Under the pieces are notes generated by a model. It searched no databases. It was not told the DNA's origin and saw only the letters and a program-made list of their open reading frames with translations. From Sphingomonas populi (GTDB lineage Bacteria > Pseudomonadota > Alphaproteobacteria > Sphingomonadales > Sphingomonadaceae): a stretch of DNA of 64,000 bases. Positions 34,129 to 43,159 of the stretch are shown piece after piece. Position numbers and translations under genes: made by a program. The stretch's first letter is position 1; each line of letters opens with the position of its first letter. The DNA lies in contig NZ_SGIS01000008.1 of NCBI RefSeq assembly GCF_004208535.1, positions 1 through 64,000 on the forward strand. The letters run 5' to 3'.

Positions 34129-35637
34129 TCACATCCTTCGCGCCGCTGCGATTCCCGCCACGAACGCATGCAAGTCGGTGCTCAGCAACGCCGAGCCGGA
34201 CTCGTCCTCGCCAATCGAGTGGCCGGTCGGGTAGACATGGCTGCTGCGGCGATCAACCGGCACGCCTGCCTGGTTCAACGCGAAGATGCCCGCCTCCGCC
34301 GGCGTGGTGAGGTCGAAATATCCGCCGCCGGTGAAGACCTGCAACGTCGGCTTGGCCGCCATTGCGGATGCGAGAAAGGGCGCGAACGATCCCCCGGAAT
34401 AGGCCCCGCCCCGCCCAGCTTCGTAATTCCATTTAAAATTGATGCCGAGATTGAGGCTGCGATACGGACTGGGCACGGCATAGCCGAGTTCGTCCTTGAG
34501 ATAGCTCTCGATCGTCGCGGCCGTTCCAGAACCGAGCGACATCGAGGGATCATCGAACGGCGGATGGAAGTTGGAGTCGGCGATGGCGCGTGTCACTCGT
34601 GCATCGAGTTGGCCGGTACGCAAGCCCTTGGCGGCGAGCAAACCAAGCATGAAATTGTCCTTGTCGATCGCAATACCATCCTTGGCGATCGTCGCGGCGG
34701 GCAGGCCGATCAGCGGCGCCATCCGTGCCGCCAGCGCTTGGCGCTCAGCGTCGGGCAATGCCGATCCCTGGACGGTCGCGGTGATATACGCGCTTTCGGC
34801 GAAGGCACGGGCCGCTTCGAACTGCTGCGCGACGGTGCGGCCGCCCCGGTCGATCGTATTATGATACCATGCTATCGCGGACAGCGTCGGCAATTGCACC
34901 ATCGCCTCGGTCGCGGGCGAGCCGCCGCCGCCAAGCGCCAGCGCGAGCAGCACGATGCCGTCGGGAAGCGCCTGTTTCGCCTTCATCGCCTCGTTGAGCA
35001 TCGCGAGCGCGCGCATCGTGCCGTAGCTCTCGCCGACGACGATGGTCGGCGCGGTGGTGCGCCCGTTGGCTTTCTTCCAGCCGTCGATCACCTGCGTGGT
35101 CGCACGCGCGTCACCGCCGACGCTGAAGAAGGGCGTCGCGTCCTTGCCCGCGATCGGCATGCTCGCGCCGGTGCCGACCGGATCGATGAAAACGAGATCG
35201 GCGACGTCGAGCAGGCTGTGCGGGTTGTCCTCGATACGCGTGCCATCGAGCCGGCGCGGGCCGATTCCCTTCATGTGCAATGGCGAGGACGAAGCACCCG
35301 GGCCGCCATTGAAGATGAACAACACCGGCCGGTTAGCCGGATTGGCCGGCGTCTCCGCGACATAGGCATAGGTGACGACGACCGCGGCGGGCGTGCCGTC
35401 CGTCCCCGCCATCGGCGTTTCGGTGACGATCGCGCGATAGGCGATACGCTTGCCGGCCAGCGTGATCGTGTGGCGGGTCGTCACCACTTTGGCGCTGGCC
35501 GCCGCGCGCGGCACCATCGGGTCCATCGCGCGCTGGAACGCGGGCGATACCTGCCACGCCGGCGCTTTGTCCTGAGCCACGGCTGGCGCGGCGAAGATCA
35601 GGCTGGCGGCGGCAAGCAGGCGAAAGCGGTGGCGCAT
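34129..35637 (-). CDS. S10-family serine carboxypeptidase-like protein (first of three)
   Basis: An exported peptidase of 502 residues. The signal peptide MRHRFRLLAAASLIFAAPAVAQ is followed by S10 motifs: FIFNGGPGASSSPL (oxyanion region, about 108-120), FIDPVGTG (150-157), VVGESYGTMRA with nucleophile Ser204, and a late PTGHSIGEDE carrying the candidate catalytic His. S10 enzymes remove C-terminal residues from peptides. Bacterial exported members are poorly studied. It lies 28 bases after the Tat-exported class V aminotransferase on the same strand. Two paralogues lie within 10 kb. Confidence 0.88.
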   Translation of the reverse strand: MRHRFRLLAAASLIFAAPAVAQDKAPAWQVSPAFQRAMDPMVPRAAASAKVVTTRHTITLAGKRIAYRAIVTETPMAGTDGTPAAVVVTYAYVAETPANPANRPVLFIFNGGPGASSSPLHMKGIGPRRLDGTRIEDNPHSLLDVADLVFIDPVGTGASMPIAGKDATPFFSVGGDARATTQVIDGWKKANGRTTAPTIVVGESYGTMRALAMLNEAMKAKQALPDGIVLLALALGGGGSPATEAMVQLPTLSAIAWYHNTIDRGGRTVAQQFEAARAFAESAYITATVQGSALPDAERQALAARMAPLIGLPAATIAKDGIAIDKDNFMLGLLAAKGLRTGQLDARVTRAIADSNFHPPFDDPSMSLGSGTAATIESYLKDELGYAVPSPYRSLNLGINFKWNYEAGRGGAYSGGSFAPFLASAMAAKPTLQVFTGGGYFDLTTPAEAGIFALNQAGVPVDRRSSHVYPTGHSIGEDESGSALLSTDLHAFVAGIAAARRM

Positions 35638-35665
35638 GGCAGATCCTTGAATGCGGCGAGACGGG

Positions 35666-36889
35666 TCAGGCGGCGGGCAGCGCGGCGAGCGCGCGGTCGA
35701 TATCGTCCATGTCGTTGAACACCGACGGGCAAAAGCGGAAGCGGTTGCGCGACAGCGTGATCTGCACGCCGGCCTTCTGGAGCGGCGCGGCAAGCTTGTC
35801 GTGCGCGCCTTCGAGAATGCAGGTGACCAACGGCGTGCGGCTGTCCGGCGGGGTCACCACACGGTAGCCCTTGCGCGGCAATTCGGCCTGGAGCCGCGCC
35901 AGCATCGGGCGGCGGTACGCAGTGATGCGCTCCACCCCCAGATCGAGCAGATGCGCCAGCGACCAGTCGAGCAAGGCGATGCCGGTATGCGCGCGCGTGC
36001 CGGTCGCGAACAAGCCCTCCGCGTCGGAGCGCGGCGTCACATCGGCGATGGTGTCGCCGGGCGGATCGAACGGATAGACGTGCGGCTGGAAGCCGGCGAG
36101 TTGATAATAGCCGTAGGTCGAGCGTTTTATGCGGTCATGCAGGTCGGCGCGGGCGTAGAGGAAGCCCAGCCCGAAATCTCCCATTAGCCATTTGTAGCTG
36201 GCACACGCGGCGAAATCGACACCGCTGGCGCGCACGTCGATCGGGATCGTGCCGGCGGCGTGGATGATATCGGCATAGACCAATGCGCCCTTGGCATGGG
36301 CGATCTCACAGACGCGCGTCAGGTCGTGCTCGAAGCCGTTGTACGTCGAGACCAGCGACAGCGCGACCAGCCGCGTGCCGGGCGTGATCGCGCGTTCGAT
36401 ATCGTCAACCGCGATTCTGCCGTCGCGCGCGCGCAGCCAAGCGACATCGACGCCCTGTTTTGCGAGTTGCTCGTAGAGATAGAAAGAGCCGAAGAAATGC
36501 AGCGTATCGGTGACGACACGCCCGCCGCCGCGCGGCAGATCGAGCGCGGCGATGACGAGTTGCTCGCCGGCGGTGGTGCTTTGCACGAAGGCCAGTTCGG
36601 CTGGATTGCAATTGATGAGCCGGGCGAAACTGGCTTTGACGCGCGCTTCGGCTTCGTCGGTCGGGTAGTGGCCGCCGGTGCCGTCGCGAGCGCGCAGATA
36701 GGCATCGGCCGACTGCCGTGCGCCGGTCGCGATCGGGTGCATCGTTCCCGAATCGAGGTAGGTGTTGCGCATCGGCGCGAACGACGCTGTGTCGGGCAGC
36801 GGTGCAGGCGTCGCCACGGCGCGCGCACCGCTCACCGCCAGCGGCAAGGTGGCGCTTGCGCCGAGTATCGTGCGCCGTGTGACGTTCAT
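35666..36889 (-). CDS. Class V aminotransferase-like PLP enzyme with Tat signal
   Basis: A PLP enzyme of 407 residues in the isopenicillin N epimerase / cysteine desulfurase-like group. The PLP lysine is Lys233 in ASYKWLMGDFGLGFLY, preceded by the cofactor Asp in YADIIHAAG. The N-terminus (MNVTRRTILGASATLPLAVSG) is a twin-arginine signal with TRRTILG, so the folded holoenzyme is probably exported to the periplasm. That is unusual for fold-type I PLP enzymes. Epimerisation or lyase activity on peptide- or amino-acid-derived substrates is plausible, given the S10 peptidase just downstream. The specific reaction cannot be told. Confidence 0.86.
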   Translation of the reverse strand: MNVTRRTILGASATLPLAVSGARAVATPAPLPDTASFAPMRNTYLDSGTMHPIATGARQSADAYLRARDGTGGHYPTDEAEARVKASFARLINCNPAELAFVQSTTAGEQLVIAALDLPRGGGRVVTDTLHFFGSFYLYEQLAKQGVDVAWLRARDGRIAVDDIERAITPGTRLVALSLVSTYNGFEHDLTRVCEIAHAKGALVYADIIHAAGTIPIDVRASGVDFAACASYKWLMGDFGLGFLYARADLHDRIKRSTYGYYQLAGFQPHVYPFDPPGDTIADVTPRSDAEGLFATGTRAHTGIALLDWSLAHLLDLGVERITAYRRPMLARLQAELPRKGYRVVTPPDSRTPLVTCILEGAHDKLAAPLQKAGVQITLSRNRFRFCPSVFNDMDDIDRALAALPAA

Positions 36890-37081
36890 GCCCCATCCGC
36901 TCCCATCGCGTCCTCCGCAGGGTAGCGGAGGACGCCCGCATAGTTTTCGCGAAGATGCGCGTCGAGGCGGTGCGGATCGCGCACGCAGGCCGGGAAAACG
37001 ACGTGGCCGCGCCGATCAACGCATAAAAATCGTCGCGCGCCGCGATTAGACGGATTGCGTGGCATGATGCAGGAGGTGGCG

Positions 37082-38515
37082 ATGCGGGCGATCTTGAACT
37101 TTGGGGCGATCGCACTGCTCGCCGCAGGCGCATCGCCGGTCGCTGCCGCCCCGCGTGCGCCTGTCCCGGCCGGATGCCCGGCGGATGCGGCTTCCCGCGC
37201 GCAAAGTGCGGTGATCGGCGGACTGACACGGCGCTACACGATCTGCGCGGGCACGCTGCCAATCCGGGATTCCGCTGGAACGGTGCGCGCGTCGATCTTC
37301 TATACCGCGTATCTGCTGGACGGCGCGGCGCGGAACCGACCGCTGAGCTTCGTCTGGAACGGCGGCCCCGGCGCGGATTCGCGCCTTCTTCAATTCCATG
37401 CGCTCGCCCCCAAGACGCTCCAGCACGGCGCGCTCGCCGACAATGCCGCCAGCGCGCTGCCGACGAGTGATCTGGTCTTCGTTGATCCCGTCGGCACCGG
37501 CTTCAGCCGTCCCAAGACGCCTGCCGACGGAGCCACCTTTTACCGAACCACCGGCGATATCGCGGCGATGGCGCAGTTCGTGCGCAACTTTCGCGGTGTC
37601 TATCGCCGTGGCGGAGCGCCGACCTATCTGGTCGGCGAAAGCTTCGGCACGTGGCGCGCGTCGGGCGTGGCCGAGGCGCTGATCGATACCGGCGAACCGC
37701 TGGCGGGCATCGCCCTGATCTCGGGCGGCATTCCGCTTGGGGATAGGGAGGACCGGTCACTGATACGCGCGCTGTCGCTGCCCAATCGTACCGCCACCGC
37801 GCTCGCGCTCGGCAAGCTCGCCCCCGCATTGCAGGCCCACCCAGAAGCGGCACTGGCCGAGGCGGAGAATTGGGCGCGCACCGTCTACCGTGGCGCGCTC
37901 GCCGATCCGGCCGCGCTCGGCGCCGCCGCGCGTGCCGAAGTGATCCAGCGCCTCGCCCGCTATCAGGGACTGTCGCCGACAACGATCGACGCGAAGACCT
38001 TGTGGGTCTCGCCGCGCCAGTTCCGCACCGGCCTGATCCCGGCGGAACCGCGCGACATCTTCGACATGCGCAAGCCGGTCGCGCACCTGGACACCGCCGC
38101 CGACGACAAGGCGGTGCTGGCCTTCTATCGCGAGACGCTCGGCTATCGCGACGGTCGCTATGCCGGAATCGAGGAAAAAGGCCCCGATGTCGGCGCTCAG
38201 TGGGAATACGACCAGACGCCGGTGACGCCCGAGTCCCTCGCCCGCGCGATGGCCGGCGAGGGTCCGCCGAGCGCGTCGCAACCCTGGACGTTGCGCGCGA
38301 TGCAAAAGGCACCCCGGCTGCGCGCGTGGGTGGCGGCGGGCCGGTACGATTCGCTCAACAGTTGCGCAGGCAATGCGGCCACCGTCGCGGGGTTGCCGCA
38401 AAGCGTGGCGGCGCGCTTCACGCTCCGCTGCTATGCGGGCGGGCACATGATGTATGAGGACGCCGCCGTCAAAACGCTGTTCGGGCGCGATCTCGCGGAT
38501 TTTCTGGCGCGCTGA
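37082..38515 (+). CDS. S10-family serine carboxypeptidase-like protein (second of three)
   Basis: An exported S10-type peptidase of 477 residues. A strong AGGAGG 5 bases before ATG 37082 decides this start over in-frame starts at 37064 and 37067. The signal peptide ends near SPVAAAP. The S10 landmarks are VWNGGPGADSRLL (about 91-103), FVDPVGTGFS (133-142), LVGESFGTWRA with Ser187, and RCYAGGHMMYED with the His. Compared with its paralogues it has D instead of S in GGPGAxS and F instead of Y in GESxG. It is divergent from the aminotransferase gene and is followed by a terminator. Confidence 0.88.
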   Translation: MRAILNFGAIALLAAGASPVAAAPRAPVPAGCPADAASRAQSAVIGGLTRRYTICAGTLPIRDSAGTVRASIFYTAYLLDGAARNRPLSFVWNGGPGADSRLLQFHALAPKTLQHGALADNAASALPTSDLVFVDPVGTGFSRPKTPADGATFYRTTGDIAAMAQFVRNFRGVYRRGGAPTYLVGESFGTWRASGVAEALIDTGEPLAGIALISGGIPLGDREDRSLIRALSLPNRTATALALGKLAPALQAHPEAALAEAENWARTVYRGALADPAALGAAARAEVIQRLARYQGLSPTTIDAKTLWVSPRQFRTGLIPAEPRDIFDMRKPVAHLDTAADDKAVLAFYRETLGYRDGRYAGIEEKGPDVGAQWEYDQTPVTPESLARAMAGEGPPSASQPWTLRAMQKAPRLRAWVAAGRYDSLNSCAGNAATVAGLPQSVAARFTLRCYAGGHMMYEDAAVKTLFGRDLADFLAR

Positions 38516-38543
38516 CGATCCCGACGAGAGCCGGCACCCCGGC

Positions 38544-38570
38544 TTCAACTGCCGCCCGAGTTGAATTTTT
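38544..38570 (+). terminator. Intrinsic terminator after the second S10 gene
   Basis: TTCAACT (38544-38550) and AGTTGAA (38559-38565) form a 7-bp stem with an 8-base loop, followed by five T residues. A second small GC hairpin lies just upstream. This separates the S10 gene from the TBDR that follows, so the TBDR has its own promoter. Confidence 0.68.
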
Positions 38571-38768
38571 GGAGCGACATTTTCGGCGACCCAGCCCGCC
38601 GTGATGCGGAAGTTTGGACAATACGCGCATAATTTATCCGCAACGTGTGTCGGGTTCCTGAACTGCGACGAAGTTTTTGCGCAGCCTCGCGGTATCCTGA
38701 CAGGCATCGAACACGGCCAGTCCGGGGAACGGCCGAGCCGCAAAAGCGGAAACCGCACAGGGGGAAAC

Positions 38769-41700
38769 ATGGGCAAGCACAGGGCATCGTCGGTTCGCAG
38801 ATATCTCGAAACCACCGGGCTGATCGCGGCGCTGGGTGCCGTCGCACCGGCCCATGCGCAGGTCGCACCGGCCGCAGCCGAACTCACCCCTTCCGCTGAC
38901 GCGGCACCCGAAGTCGCCGGCACCGACGTCGTGGTCACGGGGTCGCGCATCCGCCGGTCCGGTTCGGACCAGATGGCGCCCGTCGTCACGGTCAATCAAC
39001 AGTGGATCATCGATCGCGGCTACACCAGCGCCGCCGACGCGCTCAACGACGTCACCTCGATGACCCCGGCGATCAATCAGGCCGACGGCACCGGCAATTC
39101 GAGCGGCACCGGCCAGCAATATCCCAACCTGTTCGGCCTCGGCGCCGGGCGCACGCTGACGCTCGTCAATGGCCGGCGGATGGTCACGTCGTCCTCCGGG
39201 CTGGGCGATGCGCAGGTCGATGCCAACATCATCCCGATCGGCCTGCTCGACCGGGTCGATGTCGTGCAGGCGGGCGGAGCCGCAGTGTACGGCTCGGACG
39301 CGATCGCCGGCGTCGTCAACTATGTGCTCAAGAAGGACTTTACCGGCCTCGACGTCGATGCGCAGACCGGCATCTCCAGCCGTGGCGATTACCCCACCTA
39401 CAGCGCGCGCGCGACCGCCGGCACCAATTTCGCCGACGGGCGCGGCAATGTCGCCGTCGATGTCAGTTGGGCGACCTCGCCGGTGCTGCGCTTCGGCGAC
39501 CGGCCACTGTCGAACCTTTCGCGCGTCGCCGTCTCCAACGCGGCCGATACCGGGCCGAGCGACGGCGTGCCTTCGGTCAAGGAACTGCTCGACGCGCATT
39601 TTTGGGAATTCAACGGCAACGGCGTGCTGTTCAACACGCCCGCGCCGCTCACGCGCTTCCTGACCGGCGGCGGCCTGCAATTCGCACCCGACGGCAGCGT
39701 GACCCGCTACAATCCCGGCACCAGCGTCGGCATTCCGTTCTCGAGTGGCGGCGATGGCCTGCGCTATTCCGATCTTGCCGGGCTGCGCACCGGCGTCGAC
39801 CGGCTGACCGCGAACATGATCGGCCACTACGACGTCTCCGATCATCTGACGATCTCGACCGAGCTGCTCTACGCGCGCACCAAGGGCACCGAGATTCCGC
39901 AGGGCAACAGCTATACCATCCTGAACGCCGGCACCTATGCCGGGCCGATCGTGTTCACCATCGACAACCCGTATCTCACCGCCGCCAGCAAGGCGACGCT
40001 GAGCGCCGCGCGGCCGGGCTTCGCACAGGGCGCGCCGATCTTCCTGTCGAAATATTTCTATGATCTGGTGCCGAGCGACCAGCAGACCACGACCACCAAC
40101 ACCTATCGCGCGCTGCTTTCGGCAAACGGCGATTTCGATGTCGGAACGCGCAATTTCTACTGGTCGGTATCGGGCAGCTATGCCCGCGTCGAAGGCCAGC
40201 AGCGTAGCTGGCAGGTGGTCAACAGCAAGTTCGAGAATGCGATCGATTCCACGCTCAACGGCGCGGGCAAGATCGTCTGCGCGATCAACGCCGATGGCGA
40301 TAACAGCAACGATGATCCCAATTGCGCGCCGATCAACCCGTTCGGGAACGGCAACGTCAGCGCCGCCGCGCGCAACTACGTCAGCACGCGCGCGGGCATG
40401 GATTACACCAACGAGCAGGTCGATATCCTCGCGACGCTCGGCGGCACGGTGGTCAGCCTGCCAACCGGCGACGTGAAGTTCAGCCTCGCCTATGAGCACC
40501 GCGACGAACGGGCGCGCTTCGATCCGCTCGCCGCCAACCAGGCCGGCAGCTTCGGTGGCGGGACATTGGAACTGCCGCAATCGGGCCGCTACAACACCAA
40601 CGAACTCTCGGCGGAAATCGATATCCCGCTCGTCGGCAGGGACTTCACCTTGCCGCTGGTCAAGGAACTCGAAGCGACCGGCGCCTATCGCTATGTCGAC
40701 AACTCGATCGCGGGCAGCGAAAGCGTGTGGCAGGCCGGGCTGCGCTGGCTCGTCACCGACGGCGTCACCCTGCGCGGCACGCGCAGCCGCAACTTCCGCG
40801 CGCCGACGCTGACTCAGCTCTTCAAGCCGAGCAGCACCGCGCTCGGCTCGGTCGGGTTCGATCCCTGCGATGCCGACCGCATCAACTCCGGCCCGAACCC
40901 GTCCGTGCGCCGCACCAATTGCCTCGCGGCCTTCGCGGCGAATCCCGGCTATGGCGTCGGCGCCGATGGTACGGGCGCCGGGCTGAGTGCCGCGCAACGG
41001 CTCGCGCTGTTCCAGGACCCCGCCGAGAATTTCGAAGTGGCGTCAGTCACGACGGGCGGCAATGCGGGGCTGAAGAACGAGATTTCGAACACGCTGTCGT
41101 ACGGCATCACGCTACAGCCGAAATTCGCGCGGGGGCTGACGATCACGGTCGATCGCATTCAGGTCGATCTGCGCGATGGTCTGTCGGCCTTCACCACCGA
41201 GGATTTCACCGCCGCCTGTTACGACAACGTCAATCCGAACCCGGCGGTGTGCAACGCCTTCAGCCGCCTCGCGGTGAGCGACGGCATCAACACCGGCGGC
41301 ACGATCTTGAAGGGCACCACCACCACCTTCAACGCGGGCGTGGTGAAGTATCGTGGCGAGACCTATGCGATCGATTATCGCTTCGCGCCGGGCGACCTGT
41401 TCGCAGGCGGTCGCGATCTCGGCCGGCTCCAGCTCAACGCGTCGGCAACGCGCAACGAACTGCTCACCCAGTCGGTGACCGGCGAGACGTTCGACCGTAC
41501 CGACGATACCATCGTCGAGCCGAGCTGGGTCGGGCGGTTCAACGCCACCTATGTGAAAGGCCCGGTCCGCGTGTCGTACCAGATGTTCTATCTGCCCGGC
41601 GCGCGACGGACCTACACCTCGACGATCGAGAATGATCCCAATCCCGAGGTCGCCAGCAACATGACTCATAGCCTGTCCGCACAGATCGACGCGGGCCGGC

Positions 41701-41819
41701 TCACCTACCGGCTCGGCGTGGAGAATCTCACCGACGAGCAGCCGTCCTATCCGAGCATCGCTTATGGCGACATTCTCGGCCGGCGCTTCTTTGCCGGCGT
41801 CAACGTGCGGTTGCCCTGA
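38769..41819 (+). CDS. Large TonB-dependent receptor (peptide locus)
   Basis: A TonB-dependent receptor of 1016 residues. ATG 38769 follows GGGGGA. The signal region ends near VAPAHAQ. The TonB-box region is TDVVVTGSRIRRSGSDQMAP, and the plug shows FGLGAGRTLTLVNGRRMV and VVQAGGAAVYGSDAIAGVVNYVLKKD. The C-terminus has VENLTDEQPSYPSIAYGDILG then a terminal LP after NVR. Length and motifs resemble the oligopeptide- or oligosaccharide-type receptors of sphingomonads and xanthomonads. It is surrounded by peptidases and a PLP enzyme, so peptide import is the working inference. The aminotransferase downstream is on the same strand after a 110-base gap. Confidence 0.92.
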   Translation: MGKHRASSVRRYLETTGLIAALGAVAPAHAQVAPAAAELTPSADAAPEVAGTDVVVTGSRIRRSGSDQMAPVVTVNQQWIIDRGYTSAADALNDVTSMTPAINQADGTGNSSGTGQQYPNLFGLGAGRTLTLVNGRRMVTSSSGLGDAQVDANIIPIGLLDRVDVVQAGGAAVYGSDAIAGVVNYVLKKDFTGLDVDAQTGISSRGDYPTYSARATAGTNFADGRGNVAVDVSWATSPVLRFGDRPLSNLSRVAVSNAADTGPSDGVPSVKELLDAHFWEFNGNGVLFNTPAPLTRFLTGGGLQFAPDGSVTRYNPGTSVGIPFSSGGDGLRYSDLAGLRTGVDRLTANMIGHYDVSDHLTISTELLYARTKGTEIPQGNSYTILNAGTYAGPIVFTIDNPYLTAASKATLSAARPGFAQGAPIFLSKYFYDLVPSDQQTTTTNTYRALLSANGDFDVGTRNFYWSVSGSYARVEGQQRSWQVVNSKFENAIDSTLNGAGKIVCAINADGDNSNDDPNCAPINPFGNGNVSAAARNYVSTRAGMDYTNEQVDILATLGGTVVSLPTGDVKFSLAYEHRDERARFDPLAANQAGSFGGGTLELPQSGRYNTNELSAEIDIPLVGRDFTLPLVKELEATGAYRYVDNSIAGSESVWQAGLRWLVTDGVTLRGTRSRNFRAPTLTQLFKPSSTALGSVGFDPCDADRINSGPNPSVRRTNCLAAFAANPGYGVGADGTGAGLSAAQRLALFQDPAENFEVASVTTGGNAGLKNEISNTLSYGITLQPKFARGLTITVDRIQVDLRDGLSAFTTEDFTAACYDNVNPNPAVCNAFSRLAVSDGINTGGTILKGTTTTFNAGVVKYRGETYAIDYRFAPGDLFAGGRDLGRLQLNASATRNELLTQSVTGETFDRTDDTIVEPSWVGRFNATYVKGPVRVSYQMFYLPGARRTYTSTIENDPNPEVASNMTHSLSAQIDAGRLTYRLGVENLTDEQPSYPSIAYGDILGRRFFAGVNVRLP

Positions 41820-41929
41820 CGGCGGCGGTTCGGCCCCCTTTCACCACATCCGGCACCGGCCACGCGAGGGCGTGGGCCGCGCCGGTGTCTCGACGGCGCG
41901 CGCCCGGTGGGCGTGAGGAGTAGGAAGCA

Positions 41930-43111
41930 ATGGCTCATCACGGCGAGACTTCGCCGCCACGATCCTACGCGCAATGGATTCGCCGGACGCTCCGCCGCGT
42001 GCGGGCCGAACGCACGCTGCTGGTCAGCCTGTTCGAAAGCTCCGTGCCCGAACCGCGCGAGATGCTGCGCGAGCTGGTGGCGGAGGCGTTCGGCAAGACG
42101 ATCACCTCGCGCTATGCCAGCGCGTTCGCGGGCGGCAACCCGTTCGTGGTCGAACAACTGGCAAAACGCTACCGCGTCGATGCCGATCGGCTGCTCTGCA
42201 CGACCGGGGCGACCGGCGCGCTGTCGCTGATCTACCGCGCGCTGCTCAAGCCCGGCGACCGCGTCTTGATCGAAACGCCCGCGTTCGACCTGTTCGATAC
42301 GATCGCGCGCTCCTACGGCCACGGCGTCGATCATTTCGAACGCGGCGGCCCGAGCTTCGCGATTGATCCCGAAGCGGTGGCGGCGCGGATCGGGCCGGAT
42401 ACCAAGCTGATCGTGATGTCGGATCTGCACAACCCGTCCGGCATGAGAACCGACCCCACGGTGATCGCCGAGATCGGCCGGATCGCCGCCGCACGCGGCG
42501 TCACCGTGGTCGTCGATGAAGTGTACCGGGACTATGCCGATGGCGCCGCCGAGGCGACGCCGTCGGTGCATCTTTCGCCGAACATCGTCACGATCAGCAG
42601 CCTGACGAAGATCTACGGCCTCAGCACCTTGCGGTGCGGCTGGATCGTCGCCGCCCCCGAGGTGATGCGGACGATCCGCGCGCTCAACGACGAGGTCGAA
42701 TTCGGCGTCTCCAATCTGGCGCATGCGGTGGCGGCTCTGGTGCTGGAGCGGCGCAACCGCTTCGATGCGTATTCCGCCAGCATCGTGCGACGGGGCCGGC
42801 CCGTGATCGAGGCGTATCACGCGCATTGGCGGGCGAACGGCCTGGTCGATGGCGAGCTTCCCGACTTCGGCTGCATCGCCTTTCCCCGGCTTGTCGGCAT
42901 CGACGATACCGATGCCTTTTCGGACTGGATCGCCGCGCGCGGCGCGGTCGTGGTGGCGCCGGGCAGCTATTTCGGCGCGCCCGGCCATGTGCGGATCGGG
43001 TTCGGGCTCGAACCGACCGCGCTCGAATACGGCCTGCAGGCGCTGACCGACGGGATGAAGACCTATCGCGACCGCTCGGCCAGGCCCGCGCCGATCGCCA
43101 TGTATGATTGA
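41930..43111 (+). CDS. Class I/II aminotransferase
   Basis: A fold-type I PLP enzyme of 393 residues. The cofactor Asp and Tyr lie in VVVDEVYRDYAD (Asp196), the Schiff-base lysine is Lys227 in TISSLTKIYGLSTLRCGW, with the phosphate-binding Arg235, and a C-terminal HVRIGFG Arg is expected to hold the substrate carboxylate. There is no signal peptide, so it is cytoplasmic. It probably transaminates or deaminates amino acids released from imported peptides. It follows the TBDR and precedes an S10 peptidase by 48 bases, so these probably share a transcript. Confidence 0.88.
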   Translation: MAHHGETSPPRSYAQWIRRTLRRVRAERTLLVSLFESSVPEPREMLRELVAEAFGKTITSRYASAFAGGNPFVVEQLAKRYRVDADRLLCTTGATGALSLIYRALLKPGDRVLIETPAFDLFDTIARSYGHGVDHFERGGPSFAIDPEAVAARIGPDTKLIVMSDLHNPSGMRTDPTVIAEIGRIAAARGVTVVVDEVYRDYADGAAEATPSVHLSPNIVTISSLTKIYGLSTLRCGWIVAAPEVMRTIRALNDEVEFGVSNLAHAVAALVLERRNRFDAYSASIVRRGRPVIEAYHAHWRANGLVDGELPDFGCIAFPRLVGIDDTDAFSDWIAARGAVVVAPGSYFGAPGHVRIGFGLEPTALEYGLQALTDGMKTYRDRSARPAPIAMYD

Positions 43112-43159
43112 TGTTCCGAGCGAGCGGTGGATGCTAGGGCGATGATGAAAGGGGCTGCA

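Noticed and set aside
38634..40997. Long minus-strand open frame (about 787 codons) opposite the TBDR
   Set aside because: It is a GC-rich shadow of the plus-strand receptor. It has no family motif, its composition is Arg/Ala/Gly/Val-rich, and the plus strand shows clear TBDR motifs and codon bias.
41820..41929. Terminator between the TBDR and the class I/II aminotransferase
   Set aside because: Only an imperfect GC-rich stem without a T-run is present, so no terminator is called and co-transcription remains possible.
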